The notes beneath the pieces are model-generated. The model ran no database searches. It saw only the letters and a program-made list of their open reading frames with translations, and was not told the origin of the DNA. A program made the translations under genes and the position numbers. Shown in pieces: positions 55,360-64,000 of a DNA stretch of 64,000 nt. The stretch is from Pseudomonas typographi (GTDB lineage: Bacteria > Pseudomonadota > Gammaproteobacteria > Pseudomonadales > Pseudomonadaceae): NCBI RefSeq assembly GCF_014694385.1, contig NZ_JAAOCA010000010.1:62001-126000 (forward strand), in the 5' to 3' direction. Each line of letters begins with the position of its first letter. Positions within the stretch are counted from its first letter, which is position 1.

Positions 55360-56691
55360 TCAAAAGGTCGAACTCGCCTGAAGCCCCAACACCACCGCGT
55401 TATCCACCTCGCGCACGCCCCCTGGGTTACGTACGTACTGGATATTGGGCATTAGGTTAAGCCAGCCGGTGGCCTGTATGCCGTAGTTCAACTCGGCGAT
55501 GTACGCGGTATGTTGCTCGGGTATGTAGCCCAGTGCGTTGTCGCCTAGCCCGCTCAGGTCGTTCTGCAGCTTGGCGTTGCGCAAGTAGCGACTGCTGGCG
55601 TGGATGCGGGCCACGGCCAAGCCCAAGGTATCGTGTGGGCGGGCATCGAAGGGCCCTTTGTAAATCATGCTGGTGTGTTGGTAGCTGTCTACCGGGTTGG
55701 TCGCGCGGTCGTGGAAGGTCGCACTGGCGTACAGCACCAGCCCACGGTTGGCGTCGCCACCGCGCGCGGTCACCTGCTGCTTGGCAGTTATCCACCAACC
55801 ATGGCGGCTATCTTGGCTGCGATAGTTTTCGCCGGTCAGCGCGGCCGGCTGGCCATCGGCGCCGTCGTACACGTCGTCGTGGTTAGCCGTGTTGTAGTAA
55901 TAGCCCAGGCGGTATTCGCCCGGCAGGTGGTTCGGCTGTGGCGTCCACACCAGCTCGGCCGGCAATAGCATGCCGCGTGTGCCGTGGGTGCGCAGCTTCA
56001 TCGCGTTGTCGTTTTCCAGGCCTGAAGGGTCGATGTTGTACACGCCCACCTGCGCGGCCAGTTCTGGCACCACGCGATAACGGATGCGTAACGCCCATGA
56101 ACTGGTGGGGCTGTTGTAGATGTCATTCACGTAGTTGCCAGGTTGCGAGCCGCAGAACGCCAAGTTCTGGAACAGGCAGTCTTGTACGGCGAATTCGTCG
56201 CTGACGGTAAACCGGCCGCCTTTGACATTCAGCCGATCGTCGAACCAGCCCTTACTCAGCCACAACTCGGTAATACGGGTAACGCTGCCCCGGCCGTGGA
56301 TTTGCTGCGTGGCGGCGAAGCCTCCGGCGCGTGGGTCATTGAGCGCATCGTCGTCCAAGCTGCGGCCATTGCGGTCGGTGAACTGGATTTGCGCCTGGGT
56401 GGCATTCCAGCCCAGCAGCTTGTTCAAGTCAAAGGTGGCGCCCAACGTCCATTGGTCGGCGTAGCGGGCGGTGTGGTGGCCGGTGTAGCCACCTCGTACA
56501 TTGCCGGCGGTTTCGCTTAAATAGGCCAGTTGAAAATCCACCCCCTTGGCCAGCAACTCACTGCGCAGGCCACCCCAATCGCCAAGCATCCAGGGCGAAT
56601 CGGGGGCGAAAGCAGTCGCAGCGAAAGCGGGGGCAGTACAACCGACGGCAACGCCCAGGGCCAGGGCGCGGAGCTTATTACGCGAAGTCAT
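55360..56691 (-). CDS. carbohydrate-selective porin, OprB family
   Basis: A 443-residue outer-membrane porin. The signal peptide (LALGVAVGCTAPAFA) is followed by the OprB opening DSPWMLGDWGGLRSELLAKG and many amphipathic strands, ending in the Phe that outer-membrane barrels need. It should admit glucose or similar sugars. I use the ATG at 56691 (MTSRNKLRALAL); the frame is open upstream, but that part is non-coding. Confidence 0.9.
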   Translation of the reverse strand: MTSRNKLRALALGVAVGCTAPAFAATAFAPDSPWMLGDWGGLRSELLAKGVDFQLAYLSETAGNVRGGYTGHHTARYADQWTLGATFDLNKLLGWNATQAQIQFTDRNGRSLDDDALNDPRAGGFAATQQIHGRGSVTRITELWLSKGWFDDRLNVKGGRFTVSDEFAVQDCLFQNLAFCGSQPGNYVNDIYNSPTSSWALRIRYRVVPELAAQVGVYNIDPSGLENDNAMKLRTHGTRGMLLPAELVWTPQPNHLPGEYRLGYYYNTANHDDVYDGADGQPAALTGENYRSQDSRHGWWITAKQQVTARGGDANRGLVLYASATFHDRATNPVDSYQHTSMIYKGPFDARPHDTLGLAVARIHASSRYLRNAKLQNDLSGLGDNALGYIPEQHTAYIAELNYGIQATGWLNLMPNIQYVRNPGGVREVDNAVVLGLQASSTF

Positions 56692-56860
56692 CGAAAGGTC
56701 CAAAAGTGGGCTTTTATCTGGTAAAACCCTTGATCCAGAGCGGCTGAGGCATGCGTTGCACGCGGCCCGCATGGTACCTGATCGAAAACCCAACGGCCCC
56801 TGGGTGGCCGGCAAAACACCGTTACGGTGAAGGCGATAAAGCGTCGCGATAACAGCCCTC

Positions 56861-56962
56861 TCAGCTTCGTGCCAGCCCCGCACGCATGTCCGCACCGCTG
56901 GGCTGCTGGAACATTGCCGGGCCGAACTTCGGTAGGGCCGCCAGCAGGTAATTCCCCCCGTT
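56861..56962 (-). pseudogene. 3' remnant of an unidentified gene at an island edge
   Basis: About 34 codons reading NGGNYLLAALPKFGPAMFQQ and then a short tail to a TGA at 56861, with strong G/C preference at third positions. No start lies nearby: upstream the frame runs into the end of the GntR gene and loses coding character. It looks like the tail of a gene whose front part was replaced by the GntR/ABC cassette. Family unknown. Confidence 0.35.
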
Positions 56963-57692
56963 AACCAAAAATTTCCTCCAGGTCGACTTCTTGTTCCTCG
57001 CTTACCGATAGATCAAGCGTTTCCTCAATATGGTTCAGGTGGGCGATCACAAGATCTACCGCATTCTCACCTTGCCCCTGTTCAATCGCTTTGATTATTT
57101 CCAGATGCTCGTGGTTAGGGCACGCCGGAACATTCGGAGAGTCGTAAAGCAGAATTATCAGGCAAGTGAGCGATGCGAGCTCCCGCATGAGTTTCAACAG
57201 TGGTGGGCTACCGACCATCTCTGCGATCAGCAAGTGGAACTCTCCTGACAAGCGGATGACAGCCCGCTTGTCACCCGCCTCGCGCGCAGCTCGTTCCTGA
57301 GCCACGTGGTCATATAGCCGACGGATTCGCTCCTCATCGGCCTGTGTGACCAATGTACGAATCAATGCCGGTTCGAGAATTCTGCGTGCATGAAAAATGT
57401 ATCGGGCCTCTTCTACCGAAGGACTTGCCACGAACGCGCCGCGATTAGGGATGGTCGTGACCACGCCTTCATGAGCAAGCCTGGCCAGCACCTCCCGGAT
57501 GCGCGTCCGATTGACCTCGAATACGCTCGCCAGCTTTTCTTCAACAAGCTTGGTGCCGGGAATCAGGCGATGTTCCATCACCGCATGAAGGATGCGTTCG
57601 TAGATGGTATCTCGCTTATCAGCCGTACCGAGGATTTGGCCCGTGGTTCGGGCTTTGCGAGGACGTATTGAAGATCGGTCATCGGTAAGCAT
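56961..57692 (-). CDS. GntR-family regulator, FadR/FCD subgroup
   Basis: A 243-residue regulator. The winged helix lies at about residues 28-90 (EEKLASVFEVNRTRIREVLARLA). The C-terminal FCD domain has three His residues suited to bind a metal (GEFHLLIAEM, NHEHLEIIKA, IAHLNHIEE). FCD regulators sense organic acids, sugar acids or amino acid derivatives. I use the ATG at 57692 because AAGG lies 8 bases before it; an ATG five codons upstream (57707) lacks a ribosome site. It is divergent from the ABC operon and probably controls it. It marks a shift to lower GC. Confidence 0.87.
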   Translation of the reverse strand: MLTDDRSSIRPRKARTTGQILGTADKRDTIYERILHAVMEHRLIPGTKLVEEKLASVFEVNRTRIREVLARLAHEGVVTTIPNRGAFVASPSVEEARYIFHARRILEPALIRTLVTQADEERIRRLYDHVAQERAAREAGDKRAVIRLSGEFHLLIAEMVGSPPLLKLMRELASLTCLIILLYDSPNVPACPNHEHLEIIKAIEQGQGENAVDLVIAHLNHIEETLDLSVSEEQEVDLEEIFG

Positions 57693-57731
57693 GCGGGCAG
57701 CCTTCATGGTCTGTTACGAAAGGTTCCGTGA

Positions 57732-57740
57732 TTGTCACAA
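57732..57740. promoter_or_regulatory. candidate GntR operator, upstream of gntR
   Basis: TTGTCACAA is a perfect 4+4 inverted repeat around one base, of the type bound by FadR-like regulators. It lies 24-40 bases before the gntR start and is repeated in front of the ABC operon. Confidence 0.45.
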
Positions 57741-57935
57741 AATTGTCCATCATTGTTCAAGGGTGCACCCTCGGTGATCACTGTATTCACTCATGCACCG
57801 TATAAGAGCAGGAATCCGGGCGTAGCACAGTGCCGCGCGGGGCTGAGAAAGGTCCCCTGTTGTGAATCCCCGAATGCCCCTATATCGCGGTCTACAGGGC
57901 ATCTGCGCGCTAGAAGCGATCCCTTGATAATGCCT

Positions 57936-57977
57936 TTGTCACAGAATGGCATAGCGCTTGCAGTTCGATTGTCACAA
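57936..57977. promoter_or_regulatory. paired candidate GntR operators before the ABC operon
   Basis: TTGTCACAG (57936-57944) and TTGTCACAA (57969-57977) are 33 bases apart, about three helix turns. A further palindrome ACAATTGT (57974-57981) overlaps the second. TTGCAG (57958-57963) and the AT-rich TAAATAAT (57981-57988) could be promoter boxes, placing the second site inside the promoter. The rest of the 450-base gap (57708-58157) shows no gene. Confidence 0.45.
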
Positions 57978-58157
57978 TTGTAAATAATTTAGCGACAATA
58001 TTAAAAATCAAGATGTTAGCGATCCACGTTCCCATTGACCATGCCTTACAACGTTCCTCTTCACGAGCCGGTGACGTGTGCCAGGGAACCACTGGCATCA
58101 CGCCATAACACCCGAATAGGGGTTCGCTCACTCACCTTCAATAAAGTAACCCATACG

Positions 58158-59768
58158 ATGAAAACGAAGATGATGCGGTTCTTTCTGAAGCCAACTGCTC
58201 AGGCACTGGCAGTCGTTTCCCTCCTAGGCGCGGCGCTGAGTTCGAGCGCGTTTGCTCAGGATGCGAATTCAATCCTGGTGGTGGCGGGGCCTCGGACTCC
58301 TGAATCACTGGACCAAGAGTACCCACCTACCGAAGCGACTCACGAAGCGAAACGGAATATCTACGAGCGGTTGCTGGCGTATGACACCAAGGTCGCCGAC
58401 GGTGTGCAGGTCGAGAATTTCGACAAATTGGTGGGGGCGCTCGCCGAAAGTTGGACGGTGGCAGAGGACAAGACCTCCATCACCTTTCATCTGCGCCCTG
58501 GGGTCAAAAGCGCTGCCGGCAACACCTTGTCAGCGGACGACGTTATGTGGTCTTTCGAACGCGGCTGGAACAAGAATGCGAATTTTCGCTGGTACATGAG
58601 CCAGATCTTGGGCATCGAGTCTTTTGAAGAGGCCTTCAAGAAACTGGATGCGATGACGGTGAAAGTCACGTTGCCGAAAACCTCACCGCTGATTGAGCGA
58701 ATCTGGGTAAATAACGATCTGGGTATTTTGGACGCAGCAGCCGCCAAGAAGAACGCTACCTAAGGCGACCCGTACGCATCCACCTGGCTTTCTACCCACT
58801 CTGCTTCGTTCGCTCCGTATCAGGTCACAAAATTTCAATCAGGCCAGGAAGTCGTATACGAGGCCAACCCGAACTACTACCGCGGTGTGCCCCGCCTGTC
58901 GAAGGTGATATTCCGTGAAATGCCGACCTCGGCGAATCGCCTGGCTGCGCTGCAAGCCGGGGCCGTGGATGTAGCAGAATGGCTCTCTCCACGTGAACTT
59001 ACGATGGTTGAAAAGAACCCGCAGTTGAAGGTCTGGCAGGTGTTCGGCAACTACATCCACCGTGTGGAGATGAACAACACAACCCCGCCATTCGACAATC
59101 CCAAGGTTCGTCAGGCCCTGAACTACCTCGTCCCACGTGACGACATCCTCAAGGCCGTGTACTACGGCAAGGCTCGGGCAACCAAGAGCCCGATTTCGGA
59201 GATCTACCCGTCGTACACCGATCAGTATTTCACGTACACCCAGGATGTTGAGAAGGCCAAGTCGCTATTGAAGGAAGCGGGCCAGGAATCGGGGTTCAAA
59301 ACGCAGCTTGGATATCGCACTGGCGACCAGATCGAAGAAGAGATCGCGGTCATCCTCAAGACTGCATTCGCTCGCGCGAATGTAGATGTCGAGCTTGTGA
59401 AGTTACCGTCTTCGACGCTGGTGGAGAGATACTCGAAGGGTACCATTCCGATGTACTTCTTCCGCGACATGGCGATCGTTCCTGATGCGGCCTATGTGGC
59501 CAATCTCTGGCTGAACAGTGCCTCACTTATCAACTACGCAAAATTCAACAATGCCGAAGTAGACAAGCTGATCAATGAAGCTTTGTCGAGTACGGACGAG
59601 GCAACGCGCGATGCAGGCATGAAGCGCGTTCAGCAAATCGTCATGGATCAAGCCCCGTGGGTTTTCCTGATGAACCCTGGTTTTCAGCTCGCGACACGTG
59701 CAAACGTCGCGGGTTTCAGCTGGTACACGCCCAACAGCAACAGTTGGTATGACTTCTACAAGAAGTAG
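58158..59768 (+). pseudogene. ABC peptide-type substrate-binding protein interrupted by an in-frame TAA
   Basis: One continuous family-5 solute-binding protein frame of 537 codons, except that codon 202 (58761-58763) is TAA. The first part has a signal peptide (LGAALSSSAFAQ) and reads ESLDQEYPPTEATHEAKRNI; directly after the stop the same frame continues GDPYASTWLSTHSASFAPYQ and EVVYEANPNYYRG to the normal end NSWYDFYKK. No base is gained or lost, so a single substitution (or a sequencing error) explains it. The truncated 201-residue product would lack most of the fold. A restart inside the second half (for example the ATG near 58920) would lack a signal peptide. The permease and ATPase genes downstream are intact. 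Confidence 0.85.
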
Positions 59769-59836
59769 GGAGCATCAATAGGGGGGTAGGGCCTTCGCCC
59801 CTCTCGCTACGCAAGCCTACACACCAGGAAAACAGT

Positions 59837-60877
59837 ATGAGACTTAGCATTTCATTGCGGTCGCTGCCCCGCCCTTTACGAATCGTTCTGGCCAGGCTGA
59901 CCATTCTTGTTCCGCAGATGTTTGGCGTTCTGCTTGCCACGTTCCTACTTATTCGACTGCTGCCAGGGGACCCGGCCCTGTTGATGCTGGGCAACATGGC
60001 CACCCCAGAACAAATTTTGAGTTTGCGCGAGCGACTCGGGCTCAACGGTAGTATCTGGTCGCAATTCACCAGTTATCTATCGACGGTCGTTCATGGGGAT
60101 TTGGGTACATCAATGTTCACGTCCAACCCTGTGGTTGTCGATTTGCTTGATCGTGTCCCGGCAACGCTTGAGTTGATTACTTACACGATGATTTTGACGA
60201 TCACCGTGAGCGTGACTCTCGCCGTCGTCGCCGTCACCAAGCCGAAAGGGGTAATTGCTCGCTTTAGCAAGGTATACGGCCTTGCCGCTGGGGCAGTACC
60301 GGACTTTTGGGTTGGCCTTCTCCTCATTTATTTTCTCTTCAATGTTGCCGGTATTGCACCCGCACCGTTCGGCAGGCTCGACCCGACCCTTTCAGCCCCG
60401 CCTGTCGTGACCGGGTTCTTGACCATCGACACATTGCTGGCAGGCGATACGGCTGCCTTTGCCTCTGCAGTGGGCCGTCTGTGCCTACCGGTGATCACGC
60501 TGGTCATTGTGAATGCCGGCGCGTTGATGAAGATGACACAGATGGTTTTCGCCGATAACTATCGGAGTGAGTTCGTCCGCCATGCTCGTGCAAGCGGCCT
60601 TTGCGAATGGCAACTGGTTCGCATCGCGCTGCGCAACAGCCTGCCACCGATCATCACCATGGCTGGGTTTCTTTTTGGGTTCCTTTTGGGCGCTGCCGTA
60701 TTGGTTGAAACGATCTTCGCTTGGGGAGGGCTGGGTCAGTACGCCGTCTCTGCGGTGATGAACAGTGATTACCCTGCCTTACAAGGTTTTGTGCTAGTGG
60801 CCGCCGCGTTCATTCTCATCGTATACACCGTCGTAGATGTGCTCTACGGCATCGCTGATCCGAGGATACAGGTATGA
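59837..60877 (+). CDS. ABC importer permease, DppB type
   Basis: A 346-residue permease beginning with a soluble Arg-rich start, then LTILVPQMFGVLLATFLLIRLLPGDPALL, the usual first helix of DppB/OppB proteins. The coupling loop YRSEFVRHARASGLCEWQLVRIALRN and the final helices with FAWGGLGQYAVSAVMNSDYP are present. AGGA precedes the ATG. The end overlaps the next permease by four bases. Confidence 0.9.
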   Translation: MRLSISLRSLPRPLRIVLARLTILVPQMFGVLLATFLLIRLLPGDPALLMLGNMATPEQILSLRERLGLNGSIWSQFTSYLSTVVHGDLGTSMFTSNPVVVDLLDRVPATLELITYTMILTITVSVTLAVVAVTKPKGVIARFSKVYGLAAGAVPDFWVGLLLIYFLFNVAGIAPAPFGRLDPTLSAPPVVTGFLTIDTLLAGDTAAFASAVGRLCLPVITLVIVNAGALMKMTQMVFADNYRSEFVRHARASGLCEWQLVRIALRNSLPPIITMAGFLFGFLLGAAVLVETIFAWGGLGQYAVSAVMNSDYPALQGFVLVAAAFILIVYTVVDVLYGIADPRIQV

Positions 60878-61719
60878 AGCAGGTATCTGGAAAGCGCCGG
60901 GTCTGCGGCAACACGGCATTGATTATTGGGCTGGCACTCCTGGCGATGCAGGTTGTGGCGATAGTTTTCGCGCCGTGGATTGCTCCGTATTCACCGGAAA
61001 CCGCTGATCCCATAAACGCGCTGCAACAACCGTCTTCGTCGCACCTGTTCGGCACCGATGTGTCAGGCATGGATATTTTTTCCCGCGTCGTTTTTGCTAC
61101 GCGCATTAACCTGCTCATCAGTGTCACCGCCGTTGCGATCGCCTTCGTTATCGGGGTGCCGATCGGGCTCGCCATCGGGTACTACAAAGGTTGGCTCGGC
61201 TCCTTGGCGATGCGCCTCTTTGACTTTATCCAATCATTCCCGGTCTTCGTGCTGGGGATGGTACTGGTGTCAGTAATGGGCCAGGAAATCTGGAACGTAG
61301 CCATCGTGCTCGCCGTTCTGTTCACCCCGGTCTTCGCTCGCTTGATCCGCGCGGAGGTGTTGTCACTTCGCGATCGCCCATTCATCGCGGCAGCTAGGTG
61401 TAGCGGCGCTACAGACCGAACGATCATGTTCCAACACATCCTGCCCAATGCACTTACACCGGCAATCGTTCAGATCTCCATCAGCATTGGCATGGCAATC
61501 CTGCTGACTGCCGGCCTGTCTTTCGTGGGCGCAGGGGTGCGGATGCCGACACCTGAATGGGGATTGATGGTGAGCAACGGCGCCCAACAAATGATCCTCG
61601 GTATTTGGTGGGTGGCGTTGTTCCCCGGTCTCGCCATCGTCTTCTCGGTACTGACGTTTGCGCTGCTTGGAGACGCGGCTAAGCAAATGTTCGACCCGCA
61701 GACACGGAGCACCTCATGA
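60874..61719 (+). CDS. ABC importer permease, DppC type
   Basis: A 281-residue permease with HLFGTDVSGMDIFSRVVFAT after the first helix, six helices in all, and the coupling loop FIAAARCSGATDRTIMFQHILPNA. It starts in the dppB-type stop (ATGA) and ends overlapping the ATPase gene. It forms the membrane channel with the previous gene product. Confidence 0.9.
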   Translation: MKQVSGKRRVCGNTALIIGLALLAMQVVAIVFAPWIAPYSPETADPINALQQPSSSHLFGTDVSGMDIFSRVVFATRINLLISVTAVAIAFVIGVPIGLAIGYYKGWLGSLAMRLFDFIQSFPVFVLGMVLVSVMGQEIWNVAIVLAVLFTPVFARLIRAEVLSLRDRPFIAAARCSGATDRTIMFQHILPNALTPAIVQISISIGMAILLTAGLSFVGAGVRMPTPEWGLMVSNGAQQMILGIWWVALFPGLAIVFSVLTFALLGDAAKQMFDPQTRSTS

Positions 61720-63374
61720 CGAAAGTTAACCAGCCCTTGCTCGAAGTCCGCAACCTGTCTGTTGGATTCTCTGACGGTGCACATTCGCTCGCGCTACAGC
61801 ACGTAGGCTTCTCGCTGAAGAAAGGAGAAATCCTCGGCATTGTCGGCGAGACGGGCGCAGGCAAGTCGCTGCTGGCGCGAGCCATCATCGACATGCTGCC
61901 CGGTGATGGGCGCATTGTCGAAGGCGAGATTTTGGTAAATGGGCACGCTATTTCCAAGATGACAGCGGAGCAGCGCCGCGGTTATCGCGGTGGTGAAGTT
62001 GCGCTTATCGGAACGAACGCCAAGTCTTTGTTGGATCCGGTTGTGAATGTCGGCGAGCAGATCGCTAGGATCCTTCGCGCACATCGGGGCATCAACAACA
62101 AAGACGCTTGGCGCGAGGCCATTCGCCTGTTTGAGCAAGTCGGGATCGTCGACCCGCACAGAAGGGCCCATGCGTATCCCCATGAGCTATCGGGCGGTAT
62201 GGCGCAACGCGTTGTGATTGCGATGGCTCTGATTGCGCAGCCGAAGATCCTGCTCGCCGACGACGCAACATTGGGCCTGGACGCCACTATCCAGCTGCAA
62301 GTCTTGGATCTGCTCGTGGAAAAATGCCGTGAACTCGGACTCGCAGTGGTCTTGATTACCCATGACCTCGGCATAGTGGCCAGCTATTGCGATCGAGTAG
62401 GGATCATGAAATCCGGGCGATTGCTGGAGCTCGAAACCATCCGTTCTTTCTTGAACGATGGCCCTAAACATCCGTACAGCCAAGAACTGCTGGATGCCGC
62501 TAGGGTGCGGCCGCTCCCCATGGGCTACGACCAGGCCCAAAACGGCAGCCAGGCACCCCCTCTGTTGGAGGTTATCGATCTGGTCAAGACGTTCCATGTA
62601 GAAGGTTCCAGCGAACCCGTTCGGGCGGTAGACCATGTGTCGTTGACCATTCGCAAAGGGGAGACGCTGGCACTTGTGGGAGAGAGCGGGTCAGGCAAAA
62701 CCACCACCGGCCAATGTATTGTTCGGCTGCTGCAGTCCGACTCGGGCTCTATCCGCTTTGATGGAACAGAAACCCTGAGCCTTCCAGACAGGCAATTTAG
62801 GGACGTCCGACGCCGCATGCAGATGGTTTTTCAAGAGCCCTACGTTGCGCTGAATCCGAGATGGCGAGTACGGGATCTTGTGGCCGAGCCGCTGAAGCTA
62901 GGTGAGCGATTGACGCGAGCTGAGAAGCAAACGCGCGTGATGGAGCTGCTTGACCTGGTGGGTATCGCCAGCGTCAAGGCTGATGCCTATCCGCATGAGC
63001 TGACCGCAGGTGAACAGAAACGTGTCGGGGTGGCCAGGGCCCTTGCTATCCGCCCCGATTTTGTGATTTTCGACGAGCCGACAACGGCTCTGGATATCCG
63101 CGTGCGCGCGCAGATTATCGATCTGGTGCGTGACCTGCAGAAGCGCATGGGGCTGTCCGCACTGTTCATCACCCATGACCTTAACTCGGTGCGGTCTCTG
63201 GCCCACTATGTCGCGGTCATGCGTCACGGAAAGATTATTGAGCAAGGCCCGACGGAAGAGATCTTCGCCAATCCGAAACAGGCCTATACCCGCAAGCTCC
63301 TTGATGCGGAGCTGCCCATTGAAGCCCGAGCCGAGGCCAGTACTCCCATCCTACAGACGGAGCAGCAGCTATGA
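61716..63374 (+). CDS. ABC importer ATPase with two fused nucleotide-binding domains
   Basis: A 552-residue DppD-DppF-type fusion. The first domain has GETGAGKS, LSGGMAQRVVIAMAL and an altered Walker B DDATLGLDAT (Asp-Ala-Thr, where Glu-Pro-Thr is usual). The second has GESGSGKTT, LTAGEQKRVGVARAL (the usual SGG reads TAG) and DEPTTALD. So each half shows one relaxed motif; the first probably has weakened hydrolysis because the catalytic Glu is Asp or shifted. It overlaps its neighbours by four bases on both sides. Confidence 0.9.
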   Translation: MTKVNQPLLEVRNLSVGFSDGAHSLALQHVGFSLKKGEILGIVGETGAGKSLLARAIIDMLPGDGRIVEGEILVNGHAISKMTAEQRRGYRGGEVALIGTNAKSLLDPVVNVGEQIARILRAHRGINNKDAWREAIRLFEQVGIVDPHRRAHAYPHELSGGMAQRVVIAMALIAQPKILLADDATLGLDATIQLQVLDLLVEKCRELGLAVVLITHDLGIVASYCDRVGIMKSGRLLELETIRSFLNDGPKHPYSQELLDAARVRPLPMGYDQAQNGSQAPPLLEVIDLVKTFHVEGSSEPVRAVDHVSLTIRKGETLALVGESGSGKTTTGQCIVRLLQSDSGSIRFDGTETLSLPDRQFRDVRRRMQMVFQEPYVALNPRWRVRDLVAEPLKLGERLTRAEKQTRVMELLDLVGIASVKADAYPHELTAGEQKRVGVARALAIRPDFVIFDEPTTALDIRVRAQIIDLVRDLQKRMGLSALFITHDLNSVRSLAHYVAVMRHGKIIEQGPTEEIFANPKQAYTRKLLDAELPIEARAEASTPILQTEQQL

Positions 63375-64000
63375 ACGCCGATCATTCAGCGACAAAGCCG
63401 GTGATCGTGACCGGTGCTGCGGGGCTGATAGGACGCCAGTTGGTGCGTCGGCTATTCGAGCAGGGCCGTCCAGTGGTGGCGCTGGATCGACTTGCCTCGA
63501 TCACCCGCGAAGGTATCGAGATCAAAGAGTGCGATTTGGGTGATATCCATCGCCTGCATGCGATCGCGAAAGAGGGTGTCGAATCGATCATACATTGCGG
63601 CGCTTATTCCGGGCCAATGGTGGCTCGTGATGTGCCCTATTCAATGGTGCAGGTGAACATTGTCGGTACGGCTAACGTGCTTGAACTTGCGCGTATCCAT
63701 GGTGCGCGGCGGTTCGTCTACTGCTCCTCGACCAGTGCTTACGGTGTCGTCGAATCAGGCCCCGTTTGCGAAGACGTTGTACTCAGGCCGGGCAGCCTTT
63801 ATGGCGCGAGCAAGGTGTCATCCGAATACATCACAACGGCCTATGCGAAGCAGTACGGGTTGTCTGCGGCGAGTGTTCGCCTGTCCTGGGTATACGGCCC
63901 GGGTAGAACCACCGAGTGTGTGATCCGCACAATGCTTGAGAACGCCCTGGCAAAGCGCCCGACCAGAATGGCCTTCGGCTCGGATTTCCCCCGGCAATTC
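63371..64000 (+). CDS. NAD-dependent epimerase/dehydratase family protein (3' end beyond the window)
   Basis: At least 210 codons without a stop, cut by the window end. VIVTGAAGLIGRQLVRRL near residue 13 is the NAD-binding GxxGxxG motif of extended SDR enzymes. HCGAYSG, then RFVYCSSTSAYG and YGASKVSSEY carry the catalytic Ser/Thr and the YxxxK pair. WVYGPGR fits epimerases, dehydratases or uronate-type dehydrogenases. The ATG overlaps the ATPase stop (ATGA), so the enzyme probably acts on what the transporter brings in or on a derivative. The exact reaction is unknown. Confidence 0.88.
   Translation, partial: MNADHSATKPVIVTGAAGLIGRQLVRRLFEQGRPVVALDRLASITREGIEIKECDLGDIHRLHAIAKEGVESIIHCGAYSGPMVARDVPYSMVQVNIVGTANVLELARIHGARRFVYCSSTSAYGVVESGPVCEDVVLRPGSLYGASKVSSEYITTAYAKQYGLSAASVRLSWVYGPGRTTECVIRTMLENALAKRPTRMAFGSDFPRQF

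Noticed and set aside
58761..58763. The TAA as a recoded sense codon
   Set aside because: No recoding element is visible and TAA recoding is not known in pseudomonads; a nonsense mutation or base error is simpler.
1..64000. CRISPR arrays, tRNA or rRNA genes, prophage or transposase genes
   Set aside because: I saw no regularly spaced repeats, no RNA gene signatures and no open frame with transposase, integrase or phage motifs; small RNAs cannot be excluded by eye.

Overview
The window looks like a chromosome segment of a Pseudomonas or close relative: GC-rich DNA, tight operons joined by ATGA/GTGA overlaps, and gene orders that I recall from that genus (aer next to the cbb3 oxidase genes; gyrA-serC-pheA-tyrA/aroA-cmk-rpsA; rnhA-gloB-mltD-yejABEF; moxR-DUF58-tgpA). 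I found no rRNA, tRNA, CRISPR array, phage gene or transposase gene.

Layout. 1-3.7 kb: 3' part of a VasX-like type VI secretion effector and its coupled membrane partner, with an AT-rich middle block. 4.0-5.1 kb: an exo/endonuclease-phosphatase family enzyme. 5.2-13.6 kb (minus strand): one unbroken run ccoN-ccoO-ccoQ-ccoP-ccoG-ccoH-ccoI-ccoS plus a TauE/UreH-like membrane protein, i.e. cytochrome cbb3 oxidase with its copper and assembly factors. 13.9-16.2 kb: a small hydrolase and the aerotaxis transducer aer. 16.5-26.2 kb: gyrA, serC, pheA, the fused tyrA-aroA, cmk and rpsA (serine and aromatic amino acid supply, nucleotide and ribosome functions). 26.2-33.4 kb: an accessory block with three LysR regulators, a quinone oxidoreductase, a LysE exporter, a PEP mutase/isocitrate lyase family enzyme, an isochorismatase-like hydrolase and a VOC protein. 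33.4-42.9 kb: yejABEF peptide importer with a deleted relic of a second binding-protein gene, mltD, gloB, a methyltransferase and rnhA. 43.1-52.5 kb: patatin lipase, lipoprotein, moxR-DUF58-tgpA-CHAD operon, thioesterase, a chemoreceptor and tatD. 52.6-56.7 kb: an MltF-like protein, two damaged genes and an OprB porin. 57-64 kb: a lower-GC cassette with a GntR regulator, a peptide-type ABC importer whose binding-protein gene has an in-frame stop, and a sugar-nucleotide-type epimerase cut by the window end.

The most unusual features are: a family of short inverted-repeat elements (four copies, at 29.4, 30.3, 42.9 and 54.6 kb) that I do not recognise and that sit directly behind gene ends; an EPSP synthase domain with several active-site substitutions; and a series of genes decayed by internal deletion or nonsense mutation (38.9, 54.2-55.3, 56.9 and 58.8 kb). 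All family names come from reading the translated sequence and from memory; no database search was run.
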